Shown here one piece after another: positions 9,996-18,023 of a stretch of 64,000 bases of DNA. Source of the DNA: Winogradskyella vidalii (lineage in GTDB: Bacteria > Bacteroidota > Bacteroidia > Flavobacteriales > Flavobacteriaceae). The notes under the pieces are model-generated. The model saw nothing but the letters and a program-made list of their open reading frames with translations. It did no database searches and was not told the origin of the DNA. How positions within the stretch are numbered: the stretch's first letter is position 1; each line of letters opens with the position of its first letter. Location: positions 124,001-188,000 of the forward strand of contig NZ_JABFDG010000006.1 in NCBI RefSeq assembly GCF_013403955.1. The letters are read 5' to 3'. Position numbers and translations under genes: made by a program.

Positions 9996-10739
9996 ATGAC
10001 TAAAGAAATAATTAGAATAGAAGACCTTAAGCGTGAGTTTACTATGGGAACGGAGACCGTTCACGCCTTACGTGGTATCTCTTTTAGCATTAATGAAGGA
10101 GAGTTTGTAACCATAATGGGATCTAGTGGATCAGGTAAAAGTACCATGTTAAATATTTTAGGATGTTTAGATCAACCAACCTCAGGATTATATGAGATTG
10201 ATGGCTTAAAAGTAAAAGATCTAAGCAGAAATGAATTAGCGACCATTAGAAATGAAAAAATTGGATTTATTTTTCAATCATATAATTTATTAGCCAGAAC
10301 ATCGGCAATTGAAAACGTAGAATTACCCTTATTATATAATAGCAAAGTGACTTCTGAAGAGCGAAGGGATCGAGCAGTCAAAGCCTTAGAGATGGTTGGA
10401 TTAGGCGAACGATTGCATCACACCCCTTCGCAACTTTCAGGGGGACAGCAACAGCGTGTTGCTATTGCAAGATCATTGGTAAATAATCCGGTTATGATAC
10501 TCGCTGATGAAGCTACTGGGAATTTAGATACTAGAACATCTTACGAAATTATGGCGTTGTTTCAAGAATTAAACAAACAAGGTATCACCATCACCTTCGT
10601 AACACACGAACCCGATATTGCTACGTTTAGCAACCGAACAATTGTATTAAAAGATGGTGAGATTATGCAAGATTACAAAAACCACAATGTGTTATCTGCA
10701 GCAGAACAACTGGCACAGTTACCTAAACAAGACGATTAA
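9996..10739 (+). CDS. ABC transporter ATP-binding protein (MacB/LolD type)
   Basis: 247 residues, a single nucleotide-binding domain. Walker A GSSGSGKS (residues 42-49), the ABC signature LSGGQQQR, Walker [10 protein letters not shown] with its catalytic Glu, and the H-loop FVTHEPD are all intact. In E. coli MacB the ATPase and permease are fused; here they are separate genes, as in many Bacteroidota. The tight 6-bp spacing to the adaptor gene supports co-translation. An imperfect inverted repeat (10742-10752 with 10787-10797, 10 of 11 paired) lies in the 89-bp gap before the permease and might modulate expression of the two genes. Confidence 0.94.
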   Translation: MTKEIIRIEDLKREFTMGTETVHALRGISFSINEGEFVTIMGSSGSGKSTMLNILGCLDQPTSGLYEIDGLKVKDLSRNELATIRNEKIGFIFQSYNLLARTSAIENVELPLLYNSKVTSEERRDRAVKALEMVGLGERLHHTPSQLSGGQQQRVAIARSLVNNPVMILADEATGNLDTRTSYEIMALFQELNKQGITITFVTHEPDIATFSNRTIVLKDGEIMQDYKNHNVLSAAEQLAQLPKQDD

Positions 10740-10828
10740 TTATGAAATGCCAATCATAGACTCTAATATGAACCTATATGTAATTATGGCATTCCATATG
10801 ACCTTAAAAAAACAATAAATATAAACAG

Positions 10829-12049
10829 ATGAGACTATTTAATTTATTTAAAATTGCGACTAAAGCTATTGTTCTTAATAAAACGAGAACCTTACTTACC
10901 ATGCTAGGTATTATTATAGGTGTAGCCTCTGTAATTGCTATGCTAGCTATTGGCGAAGGCTCTAAAGAAAGCATAAGAACAACCATTTCAGCGATGGGAT
11001 CTAATATGATTACTATAAGACCGGGATCAGACGATAGAGGCCCGGCTAGAGGAAGTGGTGGTAATGTACAAACATTAACGCTAGATGATTATAATCAAAT
11101 TAAAGCGGAAGCGTCGTTATTGAGCTATATAACACCTGTTGTAAATGGAGGCGGACAAGTTATTAATGGCTCTAATAACTGGCCAAGTACAATTTATGGT
11201 GTTAATCCCGATTACTTAAATATCAAGGTTGTCGATTTACAAAGCGGAAGCATGTTTACCGATGTTGAAGTTCAATCGGCTTCTAAGGTGGCATTAATTG
11301 GTCAAACCGTAGTAGATAACGTGTTTCCAGATGGCCGAGACCCAGTAGGTCAAATGATTCGTTTCGATAATATTCCGTTTAAAGTGATTGGTGTTTTAGA
11401 AGAAAAAGGTGAAAATACATTTGGTCAAGATCAAGATGATGTTGTCATTGCGCCTTACACGACAGTTCAGAAACGTATTTTAGCAATTGATTATTTAAAT
11501 CAAGTTATGGCATCTGCAGTAAGTGAGAATGATGCACCAGAAGCTGTAATTCAAGTCACTGAAATTCTGCGAACGCAACACAAATTAATGGATAGTGAAG
11601 ACGATGATTTTACAGTGCGTTCTATGGAAGAGTTAATTTCAACATTTAGTTCAACTAGTGAGATGTTAACTATTCTATTGGTGGCAGTGGCGAGTATTTC
11701 ATTATTAATTGGTGGCATCGGAATTATGAATATTATGTATGTCTCGGTAAAAGAACGAACCAAGGAAATAGGATTACGTATGGCGGTTGGCGGAAAAGGT
11801 TCAGACATCTTAATGCAATTTTTGATTGAAGCTATTCTCATAAGTATCACAGGAGGACTTCTTGGTGTCATCTTAGGCCTTGGCGCAACGGTCTTTATAG
11901 AGAAATTCCTAAACTGGCCTACAAGTGTTGCGTTATATTCGATAGTGGTTTCCTTTGCCGTTTGTGCAGTCACGGGAATCTTTTTTGGATGGTATCCTGC
12001 ACGAAAAGCATCGGCTTTAGATCCTATTACAGCATTGCGTTACGAATAA
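10829..12049 (+). CDS. MacB-like ABC transporter permease (FtsX family)
   Basis: 406 residues. One membrane segment near residues 18-40 (TMLGIIIGVASVIAMLAIGE), a large periplasmic MacB_PCD domain of about 220 residues, then three C-terminal membrane segments (about 280-305, 330-355, 370-392) ending PARKASALDPITALRYE, the classic FtsX/MacB tail. This is the mechanotransmission permease that works with the separate ATPase just upstream, the MacA-like adaptor and TolC. Likely substrates are antibiotics, lipopeptides or envelope lipids; not determinable here. Confidence 0.94.
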   Translation: MRLFNLFKIATKAIVLNKTRTLLTMLGIIIGVASVIAMLAIGEGSKESIRTTISAMGSNMITIRPGSDDRGPARGSGGNVQTLTLDDYNQIKAEASLLSYITPVVNGGGQVINGSNNWPSTIYGVNPDYLNIKVVDLQSGSMFTDVEVQSASKVALIGQTVVDNVFPDGRDPVGQMIRFDNIPFKVIGVLEEKGENTFGQDQDDVVIAPYTTVQKRILAIDYLNQVMASAVSENDAPEAVIQVTEILRTQHKLMDSEDDDFTVRSMEELISTFSSTSEMLTILLVAVASISLLIGGIGIMNIMYVSVKERTKEIGLRMAVGGKGSDILMQFLIEAILISITGGLLGVILGLGATVFIEKFLNWPTSVALYSIVVSFAVCAVTGIFFGWYPARKASALDPITALRYE

Positions 12050-12079
12050 AAAAAAAGTTTAATTCTAATATTTTGTAAA

Positions 12080-13375
12080 ATGAAAACGCTTATTAATAAA
12101 CCGATGTTAAAAGCTGCATTTTTGGTATTCCTTTTGATTTCAATGGCATCATGCAATGACAAAAAAACGAATGCTAGTACGGTTGCAGTTACGGAACGTA
12201 ATTATACACAAATAGCTACAGGACAAGTTGTAGCCTATGGAGAAGATGGTGAGATTTTAAATGATTTAAAACCTGGGGATTCTCTCTACGGACAAGATGC
12301 TACGTATTTAAAAGGAAATGAAATGTCTTTTAAAAAAAATGAAGACGGAACAATTTCAGATTTAAATTCAGGATTAATGTGGCAAGAAGTGCCTACCACA
12401 GAAGGCTTTGATTGGCAAGGCGCAAAAGATTATGTCGAAAATTTAGAATTAGGAGGCTATGATGATTGGAGAATGCCAACCTTAAAAGAATTATTTTCTA
12501 TTAGCGATTTTAGCGAAGGTTGGCCGTACTTAGATACCGCTTATTTTTCGTTAGTTAATAATGAACATGTCGATAAGAGCGAACAATATTGGGCCGATAA
12601 TCCATACGTTGGTCATACTGAAGAAGGTAGATACACAGCTGCTTTTGGAGTCAATCATGCCACAGGTCATATTAAAGCCTATCCTGGCGAGGAGCCTGAA
12701 GATAGAGGAGACCGCAAAGGTCCACCTCCAGGAAATCAAAACCCACAAGGGCAACAGGGAGAACAAAAAGATGACAATCGACCACCACCGCCAGGAAATG
12801 GAGAGCGCCCAACGGGTAATCCGATGTTAAAACATGTACGAGCTGTTCGTGGTAATATTTACGGAACAAATGATTTTGTAGATAACGACGATCAAACCAT
12901 TACAGACAAAGCTACTGGTTTAATGTGGTCTAAAAACGATAGTCAACAAGGGTTCGATTGGAAAAATGCTTTAGTATATGCTGAAGAATCAGACTTAGCT
13001 GGTTATACCGATTGGCGTTTGCCTAATGTTAAGGAGTTGCAAGGTATTGTAGATTATGATTACGCACCTGGTGCAAAAGATTCCGATTTTAACAGCGCTG
13101 CAATACATCCTATTTTTAATATTTCTGAAATTAAGAATGAAAATGGTGATAAAGATTATCCCTATTTCTGGACGAGTACTTCGGCAAGATTTCAAAAAGG
13201 AAAACCATATTACTATGCTTGGTATGTCGCTTTTGGTAGAGCTGTTAATCCAATGGGATTAGATTTTCATGGCGCAGGTGCTGTGAGATTTGATACTAAA
13301 CATGAAAATGGCCCCGCAGGAGAAGGTGGAGAACGGTATTATAATTATGTACGTTTGGTTAGGAATGTAGAATAG
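12080..13375 (+). CDS. Lipoprotein with two DUF1566 (Lcl C-terminal-like) domains
   Basis: 431 residues with a signal peptide and lipobox (SMASC, Cys about residue 26). Two related DUF1566 domains are seen: one with LNSGLMWQEVPTTEGFDW and DWRMPTLKEL, one with KATGLMWSKNDSQQGFDW and DWRLPNVKEL. A hydrophilic linker of about 45 residues rich in Pro, Gly, Asn and Gln separates them. DUF1566 is found in surface and adhesion proteins such as Lcl of Legionella. The gene follows the MacB-like permease by 30 bp on the same strand and is probably the last gene of that operon, so the exporter and this surface lipoprotein may be linked. Exact function unknown. Confidence 0.8.
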   Translation: MKTLINKPMLKAAFLVFLLISMASCNDKKTNASTVAVTERNYTQIATGQVVAYGEDGEILNDLKPGDSLYGQDATYLKGNEMSFKKNEDGTISDLNSGLMWQEVPTTEGFDWQGAKDYVENLELGGYDDWRMPTLKELFSISDFSEGWPYLDTAYFSLVNNEHVDKSEQYWADNPYVGHTEEGRYTAAFGVNHATGHIKAYPGEEPEDRGDRKGPPPGNQNPQGQQGEQKDDNRPPPPGNGERPTGNPMLKHVRAVRGNIYGTNDFVDNDDQTITDKATGLMWSKNDSQQGFDWKNALVYAEESDLAGYTDWRLPNVKELQGIVDYDYAPGAKDSDFNSAAIHPIFNISEIKNENGDKDYPYFWTSTSARFQKGKPYYYAWYVAFGRAVNPMGLDFHGAGAVRFDTKHENGPAGEGGERYYNYVRLVRNVE

Positions 13376-13395
13376 ATTATTCTTTAATTGATAAA

Positions 13396-13662
13396 TTATG
13401 TAGCTGTCATTCCTGTATTTGGTTTGAAAAACTGATTAAAATTAGCCGTTTCATTAAAATCTAAAGCATAAGCAACATCAGCAACTGTTTTATCTGCTTG
13501 ATGTAAGCGTGTTTTGGCATATAATATTTTATAATCGATAATTACTTTTTGCACGCTTTTACCTGTTGCTTTTTTAACACATTCCGTGAGATAAATAGGG
13601 CTAATGTGCATTTTTTTAGCATAGTCGTTTACAGATAAAAAAATGGTGATTACTAGAGAACA
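13396..13662 (-). pseudogene. Remnant of an AraC-family regulator (DNA-binding domain only)
   Basis: Reading the - strand, the frame LSVNDYAKKMHISPIYLTEC continues into KKATGKSVQKVIIDYKIL and ADVAYALDFNETANFNQFFK, an unmistakable AraC two-helix-turn-helix domain. The frame is closed upstream by a stop at 13663-13665, before any ligand-binding domain, and the C-terminus ends early at GMTAT where family members run on with PTxFR. Only about 85 residues remain of a typical 290. No plausible start codon precedes the first helix; an internal ATG at 13611 would give just 71 residues. It is best read as a decaying fragment. Confidence 0.75.
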
Positions 13663-13763
13663 TCACATGTTCAAATTTAGATATAATCACTTCAAAACAA
13701 ATCATGGTAACCCTACCTTTATTGGCATGTGTGGCGCATTTCACTTTGTACAATAAAATGAGG

Positions 13764-14098
13764 AGTAAGGAGCGTACAATTCTTCTACAACAGCAAGCGT
13801 TTTATGATTATAAATCTGCTTGGTTATCGGCAGGTGGAAAATATCAGATGCTTTATTTTGCTATCAAAAAGCTAAAGAAAAGCAAGCGTCTAGATCACAT
13901 CAAATTGTAGCTTTAGAAAAATCTGTAGAGTTTACGCAAGCACTTCTAGAATATACATCAACTACAAATTATACAGATGTATTAACGTCACAGAATAACC
14001 TACTATCAGCACAATTAAATAGCATTAGTGATAAACAGCAAGAATTACAAGCGGTAATTCAATTATACCGAGCACTAGGTGGAGGTTGGAAAAAGTAA
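13764..14098 (+). pseudogene. Frameshifted C-terminal remnant of an RND-type TolC/OprM efflux gene
   Basis: Two overlapping frames together rebuild the end of an RND outer-membrane factor. The first frame gives QQQAFYDYKSAWLSAGG (about 13788-13838); the match then jumps one frame to KISDALFCYQKAKEKQASRS and runs to the end through LEYTSTTNYTDVLTSQNNLL and QLYRALGGGWKK. A frameshift near 13835-13842 is needed to join them. The remaining 80% of the gene is missing upstream, where sequence between here and the AraC remnant is not recognisable. The relic keeps its own terminator at 14111-14141. Together with the adjacent AraC fragment it suggests a lost regulator-plus-RND efflux locus. Confidence 0.75.
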
Positions 14099-14110
14099 TA
14101 ACAGAACGTA

Positions 14111-14141
14111 AAATGCCTTAATTAAGTTTAAGGCATTTTTT
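14111..14141 (+). terminator. Terminator of the TolC remnant
   Basis: A perfect 11-bp stem (14111-14121 with 14128-14138), 6-nt loop, then a T-run to 14141. It follows the stop of the decayed TolC gene by 12 bp and has outlived the gene. Confidence 0.75.
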
Positions 14142-14238
14142 GGTTAATAAGGTTAAATTCCAATCGATATAAACGTCGTTTTGGTATAGTAAATTGTCCA
14201 AACTATCTATTACATTAAAAATATAGAATAATTAAATT

Positions 14239-14246
14239 TACCTTTG
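14239..14246 (+). promoter_or_regulatory. Candidate -7 box of the DoxX-LytS-LytTR operon
   Basis: TACCTTTG, an exact TAnnTTTG match 60 bp upstream of the DoxX start codon. No TTG was found at suitable -33 distance, so confidence is limited. Confidence 0.4.
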
Positions 14247-14306
14247 ATAGGAAAAGTAAAACCAAAAATAGATTTCCGGTGTCGCGGAAAATAAAATAAA
14301 ATTTTT

Positions 14307-14705
14307 ATGAAAAAGAACACCGACTTAGGTTTATTACTATTACGCATAACTGTAGCAGGATTAATGCTGTTTCATGGTGTTGCTAAACTTAGCCATCTCG
14401 ATGGTATTAAAGGGATGCTAAGCGCTAATGGGCTTCCGGAATTTATGGCTTATGGGGCCTATATAACAGAGTTAATAGCACCAATTTTAATGATTATTGG
14501 GTTAAGAACACGTTTAGCTTCAATTACTTTTTTTCTTGGTATGGTAACTGCTTTATTTTTGGCACATTCAGAAAACATGTTTGCGCTATCAAAAACAGGA
14601 GGTTTAGAAATTGAACTCATTCTTTTATATGCTTTTGGAGCTTTAGTATTATTCTTTACAGGATCAGGAAAATACGCTGTATCCAAATCAAATACATGGG
14701 ATTAA
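14307..14705 (+). CDS. DoxX family membrane protein
   Basis: 132 residues with four predicted membrane helices, the DoxX-like pattern: LLLLRITVAGLMLFHGVAKL at the N-terminus, a short loop, then YITELIAPILMIIGLRTRLA and a last helix LILLYAFGALVLFFTGSGKY. DoxX proteins are inner-membrane proteins of unclear role, sometimes tied to oxidative stress or thiosulfate oxidation. The gene starts an apparent operon with a LytS-type kinase 15 bp downstream and a LytTR regulator, so it may be an output or co-sensor of that system; this is inference from position only. Confidence 0.85.
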   Translation: MKKNTDLGLLLLRITVAGLMLFHGVAKLSHLDGIKGMLSANGLPEFMAYGAYITELIAPILMIIGLRTRLASITFFLGMVTALFLAHSENMFALSKTGGLEIELILLYAFGALVLFFTGSGKYAVSKSNTWD

Positions 14706-14720
14706 ATTAAACATAGTAAA

Positions 14721-15755
14721 ATGCATAAAAATAAAAATATAACAATCCTCTCTCATTTGCTCGTGTGGCTTATGCTTTTAAGCATGCCGTATTTATTGTC
14801 TTACGGACAGGAGCAAGATATGTATAGATTAATTGCACATTTCTGGATTCCTTTAGTGTTTTCAGCAATCATATTTTACAGCAATTATTTTATCATTATC
14901 GACCGATTTTTATTTTCTAAAAAAATGGTTTTGTTTATTACAATCAATGTAATCATGATTGGTTGTGCAATATTTTTAAAAGAATTTATAGAAACTATTT
15001 ATTTTCAAGATTTAATAAGTAAAGGCTCTGAAGAGGAAAGTAAAAGACCACCTTTTGAAATGTTCCTTTATATACAACTACTGATGTATATGGCGCCTTT
15101 ATTGTTTTCGATTGCAGTAAAAACCACAAAACGTTGGGTAAGAACAGAAGCAGAACGAAAGGAAGCAACAAACTTTAAATTACAGTCTGAGTTACAGCAT
15201 TTACATTATCAATTGCAACCGCATTTCTTTTTTAATTCGTTGAATAACATATACGCCATGGTCGATATTTCCCCAGATCAAGCAAAAACATCGATTCACA
15301 GTTTAAGTAAACTAATGCGTTATATGTTGTACGAAACCAATGTAGAATCTATTCTTTTATCGAAAGAAATCGATTTTATGAAAAAATATATCGACCTCAT
15401 GAAACTGCGTGTTTCAGATAAAACGGTGGTTAATTATAGCTTTCCAGTAAAAGAAACAGGTATAAAAATTGCACCATTATTATTTATATCGTTAATTGAA
15501 AATGCGTTTAAACATGGCGTATCTGCTAGTAAAGAAAGCTTAATTTCTATAGATATGACCAGTAATGATAACACGGTAACATTTAATATAGAAAACGATA
15601 ATTTCCCAAAACTTAATGAAGATAAAAGTGGGTCTGGTATCGGTTTACAGAATTTAGTAAAACGGTTGGAATTATTATATCCGGAGAAACATGAATTTAA
15701 AACACGGCTGAAAGCTGATCGTTTTTCTGTACATTTAGACATTGAAACCAGCTAA
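14721..15755 (+). CDS. LytS/YehU-type sensor histidine kinase
   Basis: 344 residues. Four membrane helices fill about the first 135 residues, then the His_kinase domain (PF06580 type) with the phospho-acceptor region QLQPHFFFNSLNNIYAMV (His168) and an ATPase domain with LISLIENAFKHGV and SGSGIGLQNLVKRLELLYP. There is no separate extracellular sensor domain, so the membrane helices probably sense the signal. It is 15 bp downstream of DoxX and 5 bp upstream of the response regulator, a classical two-component operon. Confidence 0.93.
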   Translation: MHKNKNITILSHLLVWLMLLSMPYLLSYGQEQDMYRLIAHFWIPLVFSAIIFYSNYFIIIDRFLFSKKMVLFITINVIMIGCAIFLKEFIETIYFQDLISKGSEEESKRPPFEMFLYIQLLMYMAPLLFSIAVKTTKRWVRTEAERKEATNFKLQSELQHLHYQLQPHFFFNSLNNIYAMVDISPDQAKTSIHSLSKLMRYMLYETNVESILLSKEIDFMKKYIDLMKLRVSDKTVVNYSFPVKETGIKIAPLLFISLIENAFKHGVSASKESLISIDMTSNDNTVTFNIENDNFPKLNEDKSGSGIGLQNLVKRLELLYPEKHEFKTRLKADRFSVHLDIETS

Positions 15756-15760
15756 ATAAA

Positions 15761-16492
15761 ATGAGTAGTATAAAAATAAGTTGTGTGGTTGTAGATGATG
15801 AGCCAATGGCGCTTAATCTTGTAGAAAGTTATGTTGAAAAAACACCGTTTTTAGATTTTAAAAAGAAGTGTAGTAGTGCCATTGAAGCTATGGAATACAT
15901 AAAATCTAATCCTGTAGATTTATTGTTTTTGGATATTCAAATGCCCGACTTAACTGGCATTGAGTTTTCAAAAATGCTACCCAAAGAAACCCGTGTTATT
16001 TTTACTACCGCTTTTGATCATTATGCCTTAGAAGGGTTTAAAGTGGAAGCTTTAGATTACCTTTTAAAACCCTTTGATTATGCTGAATTTTTAGCTGCGG
16101 CCAATAAAGCCAATACCTGGTTTGAATTAGTAAAAGGTAAACGTCAAAGTATCTTATCGGAGGAAAAAGAATTCCTTTTTGTAAAATCCGAATACAAACA
16201 ATTGCGTATTAAACTTGCCGATGTTCTATATTTTGAAGGTTTAAAAGACTATATAAAAATTTGGGTAAAAGACAAGTCCAAACCCATTCTTACGTTAATG
16301 AGCTTAAAATCATTAGAAGAAGAATTACCAGCTACACAATTTATGCGTGTACACCGTTCATTTATTGTTGCACTGAATAATATAGATGTTGTTGAGCGGA
16401 GTCAAATTATTATTAATGAACAGCGCATTACAGTATCAGAACACTACAAACCTAAATTCTTAGAGTTCATTAACAATAACTCATTATCCTAA
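15761..16492 (+). CDS. LytTR family response regulator
   Basis: 243 residues: receiver domain (about 1-120) with acidic pocket Asp12-Asp13, phospho-acceptor Asp58 in LLFLDIQMPD, conserved Thr and the KPF lysine (LLKPFDYAEF), then a LytTR DNA-binding domain (about 140-238) with FVKSEYKQLRIKLADVLYFE and FMRVHRSFIVALNNI. It is the cognate partner of the kinase encoded 5 bp upstream. LytTR proteins bind direct repeats; targets are unknown here. Confidence 0.94.
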   Translation: MSSIKISCVVVDDEPMALNLVESYVEKTPFLDFKKKCSSAIEAMEYIKSNPVDLLFLDIQMPDLTGIEFSKMLPKETRVIFTTAFDHYALEGFKVEALDYLLKPFDYAEFLAAANKANTWFELVKGKRQSILSEEKEFLFVKSEYKQLRIKLADVLYFEGLKDYIKIWVKDKSKPILTLMSLKSLEEELPATQFMRVHRSFIVALNNIDVVERSQIIINEQRITVSEHYKPKFLEFINNNSLS

Positions 16493-16584
16493 TTTAAGAA
16501 TTAATTTCATCTATAGATTTACAGTTTTAAGAGGTAAAAACTAAGGGTTAGTATATTGTTTTTTCTGTTATTGGTGGTTAATAG

Positions 16585-16592
16585 TACGTTTG
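16585..16592 (+). promoter_or_regulatory. -7 box that fixes the start of the EF-hand lipoprotein
   Basis: TACGTTTG matches TAnnTTTG exactly and lies 30 bp before the ATG at 16622. An upstream in-frame ATG at 16556 would precede this promoter element, so the shorter lipoprotein form is preferred. Confidence 0.5.
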
Positions 16593-16621
16593 CACCAACA
16601 TTAATAATTAAACTTTATCAA

Positions 16622-16921
16622 ATGAAAAAAATCGTACTATCCTTAGCTATAGTTATTACAATGTTGAGTTGTAATAGTGTAAAAAATGTTAACACATCAA
16701 CGCTTACAGAAGCGACAACTTTACTAAGCTCGTTAAGTTCTAATTCTACTATTCAGCAAATCTCTACATTATTTAATTTGTTAGATACAGATAATAATGA
16801 CGCAATTAGCACTTCAGAAGCTATTGGGTCTGTATCAGAAAACTTTAATGTATTAGATGCAGATAACAATTCAAGTTTAAACCTAACCGAGTTAACTGGT
16901 TTACTTGATATTTTAAAATAA
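16622..16921 (+). CDS. Small lipoprotein with two EF-hand-like calcium loops
   Basis: 99 residues from the ATG at 16622, which begins a good lipoprotein signal (MKKIVLSLAIVITMLSC, lipobox Cys17). The mature part has two 12-residue EF-hand loops: DTDNNDAISTSE and DADNNSSLNLTE, each with Asp/Asn at positions 1, 3 and 5 and Glu at 12, so calcium binding is likely. A longer frame starting at 16556 exists but lacks a sensible signal and overlaps the promoter. It is monocistronic, following the LytTR regulator by 129 bp with its own -7 box and terminator. Role unknown; EF-hand lipoproteins of this size are common in the family. Confidence 0.8.
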   Translation: MKKIVLSLAIVITMLSCNSVKNVNTSTLTEATTLLSSLSSNSTIQQISTLFNLLDTDNNDAISTSEAIGSVSENFNVLDADNNSSLNLTELTGLLDILK

Positions 16922-16945
16922 TTAATTTTGAGTTAGTCTAAAAGA

Positions 16946-16980
16946 AAAAAGGTATACTTTAAACGGTATACCTTTTTCTT
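16946..16980 (+). terminator. Terminator after the EF-hand lipoprotein
   Basis: A 12-bp perfect stem (16946-16957 with 16966-16977), 8-nt loop and a T/C-rich tail. It lies 24 bp after the stop codon. Confidence 0.75.
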
Positions 16981-17173
16981 ATATATAAGCATAGTTGATG
17001 AAATCCAATATCTTAAAATCTACAAAAACACCTGGTTTGTAGATACAATTCAAGCACTGGTCTATTTGTTTTTTTTAAGGATACAATTACAGATACCTTT
17101 ATACTATCAAAACAATACAATGGTAACGTATTGATGTAAAACGAAGTTTAATCTATTTTAAATTTTAATTATT

Positions 17174-17782
17174 ATGAAAGTATCTCTTAAAGCATATGTA
17201 GCAGCTGTAACTTTTATATTGGCATTTGTAGCCCAAGTTCCTGCACAAACTAGTCGAAATACAAAAGAAAAAACAACAACAAAAACTACTACTAAAAGAA
17301 CTACGGCAGTTAGCAATAACACGACGACAAGGAGAATTTCTAGTACAAAAGTTACGTATAAAAAACCAACAAAAAAAGTGGTTTCTGTAAGATCGGTACC
17401 CAATAGAACGGTTATAAAACACAACGGACAAAACTATTATTACGCAGATAATAAATTTTACACACAGTCTAGAGGTCGCTACATTGTGATTGCCCCTAAA
17501 GTAGGATTCAGAATAAATGTATTACCTCAAAATTATAAAAACATACGTTTTAATAATCATAATTATTACAACGTAAATGGGACATTTTATATAGCATATA
17601 ACAACGGATATGAAGTTGTTGAGCCTGAAGTTGGAACCGTAGTTTATGAGTTGCCAGACGATTATGAAAAAGTAACTATCGATAACCAAACCTACTACGA
17701 ATACGCTAATGTTTTATATGAAAAAGTACAAGTAGACGGCACAAGAGCTTACGAAGTGGTTGGTATTATTGATATGGAGTAA
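17174..17782 (+). CDS. Secreted DUF6515-like protein
   Basis: 202 residues. A signal peptide (about residues 1-25, ending VPAQ) is followed by a Thr/Lys-rich low-complexity segment and then three related aromatic-rich units: NGQNYYYADNKFYTQ, NNHNYYNVNGTFYIAYNNGY and DNQTYYEYANVLYEKVQVDG, each followed by a stretch such as VLPQNY or ELPDDYEK. This pattern matches a family of secreted Bacteroidota proteins I know as DUF6515; the assignment is from memory of the pattern. Location would be periplasm or cell surface. Function unknown. It stands alone between two terminators. Confidence 0.7.
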   Translation: MKVSLKAYVAAVTFILAFVAQVPAQTSRNTKEKTTTKTTTKRTTAVSNNTTTRRISSTKVTYKKPTKKVVSVRSVPNRTVIKHNGQNYYYADNKFYTQSRGRYIVIAPKVGFRINVLPQNYKNIRFNNHNYYNVNGTFYIAYNNGYEVVEPEVGTVVYELPDDYEKVTIDNQTYYEYANVLYEKVQVDGTRAYEVVGIIDME

Positions 17783-17824
17783 CAAAGAAAATAAAGTTAG
17801 ATTGTTAGATAGATTGATTGATGG

Positions 17825-17862
17825 AAAAGGGGCTTAGTTGTAATGACTAAGCCTCTTTTTAT
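17825..17862 (+). terminator. Terminator after the DUF6515-like gene
   Basis: A 14-bp stem with one G-U pair (17825-17838 with 17846-17859), 7-nt loop, then T-rich sequence. Confidence 0.78.
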
Positions 17863-17940
17863 TTTACGGCTTATAATTTTTACAACAAGAATTCATTCAT
17901 AAATAAATGTTATTAGAAATTTCTAAACCATAAATGTCAT

Positions 17941-17948
17941 TATTTTTG
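17941..17948 (+). promoter_or_regulatory. Candidate -7 box for the luciferase-like gene
   Basis: TATTTTTG, an exact TAnnTTTG match about 75 bp before the start codon at 18024; a TTTC sequence 17 bp upstream is a weak -33 candidate. Confidence 0.4.
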
Positions 17949-18023
17949 TAAAACGATAGAAAAAATACGACTAAAGCATCGTGTTCTTCTTGGACTCAAA
18001 TTTCAAAAAAGATAATAGCATTT

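Noticed and set aside
17158-17431. Two frames antisense to the DUF6515-like gene
   Set aside because: They are complements of the Thr/Lys-rich linker and consist of Val/Leu or Cys/Ser repeats without a family match.
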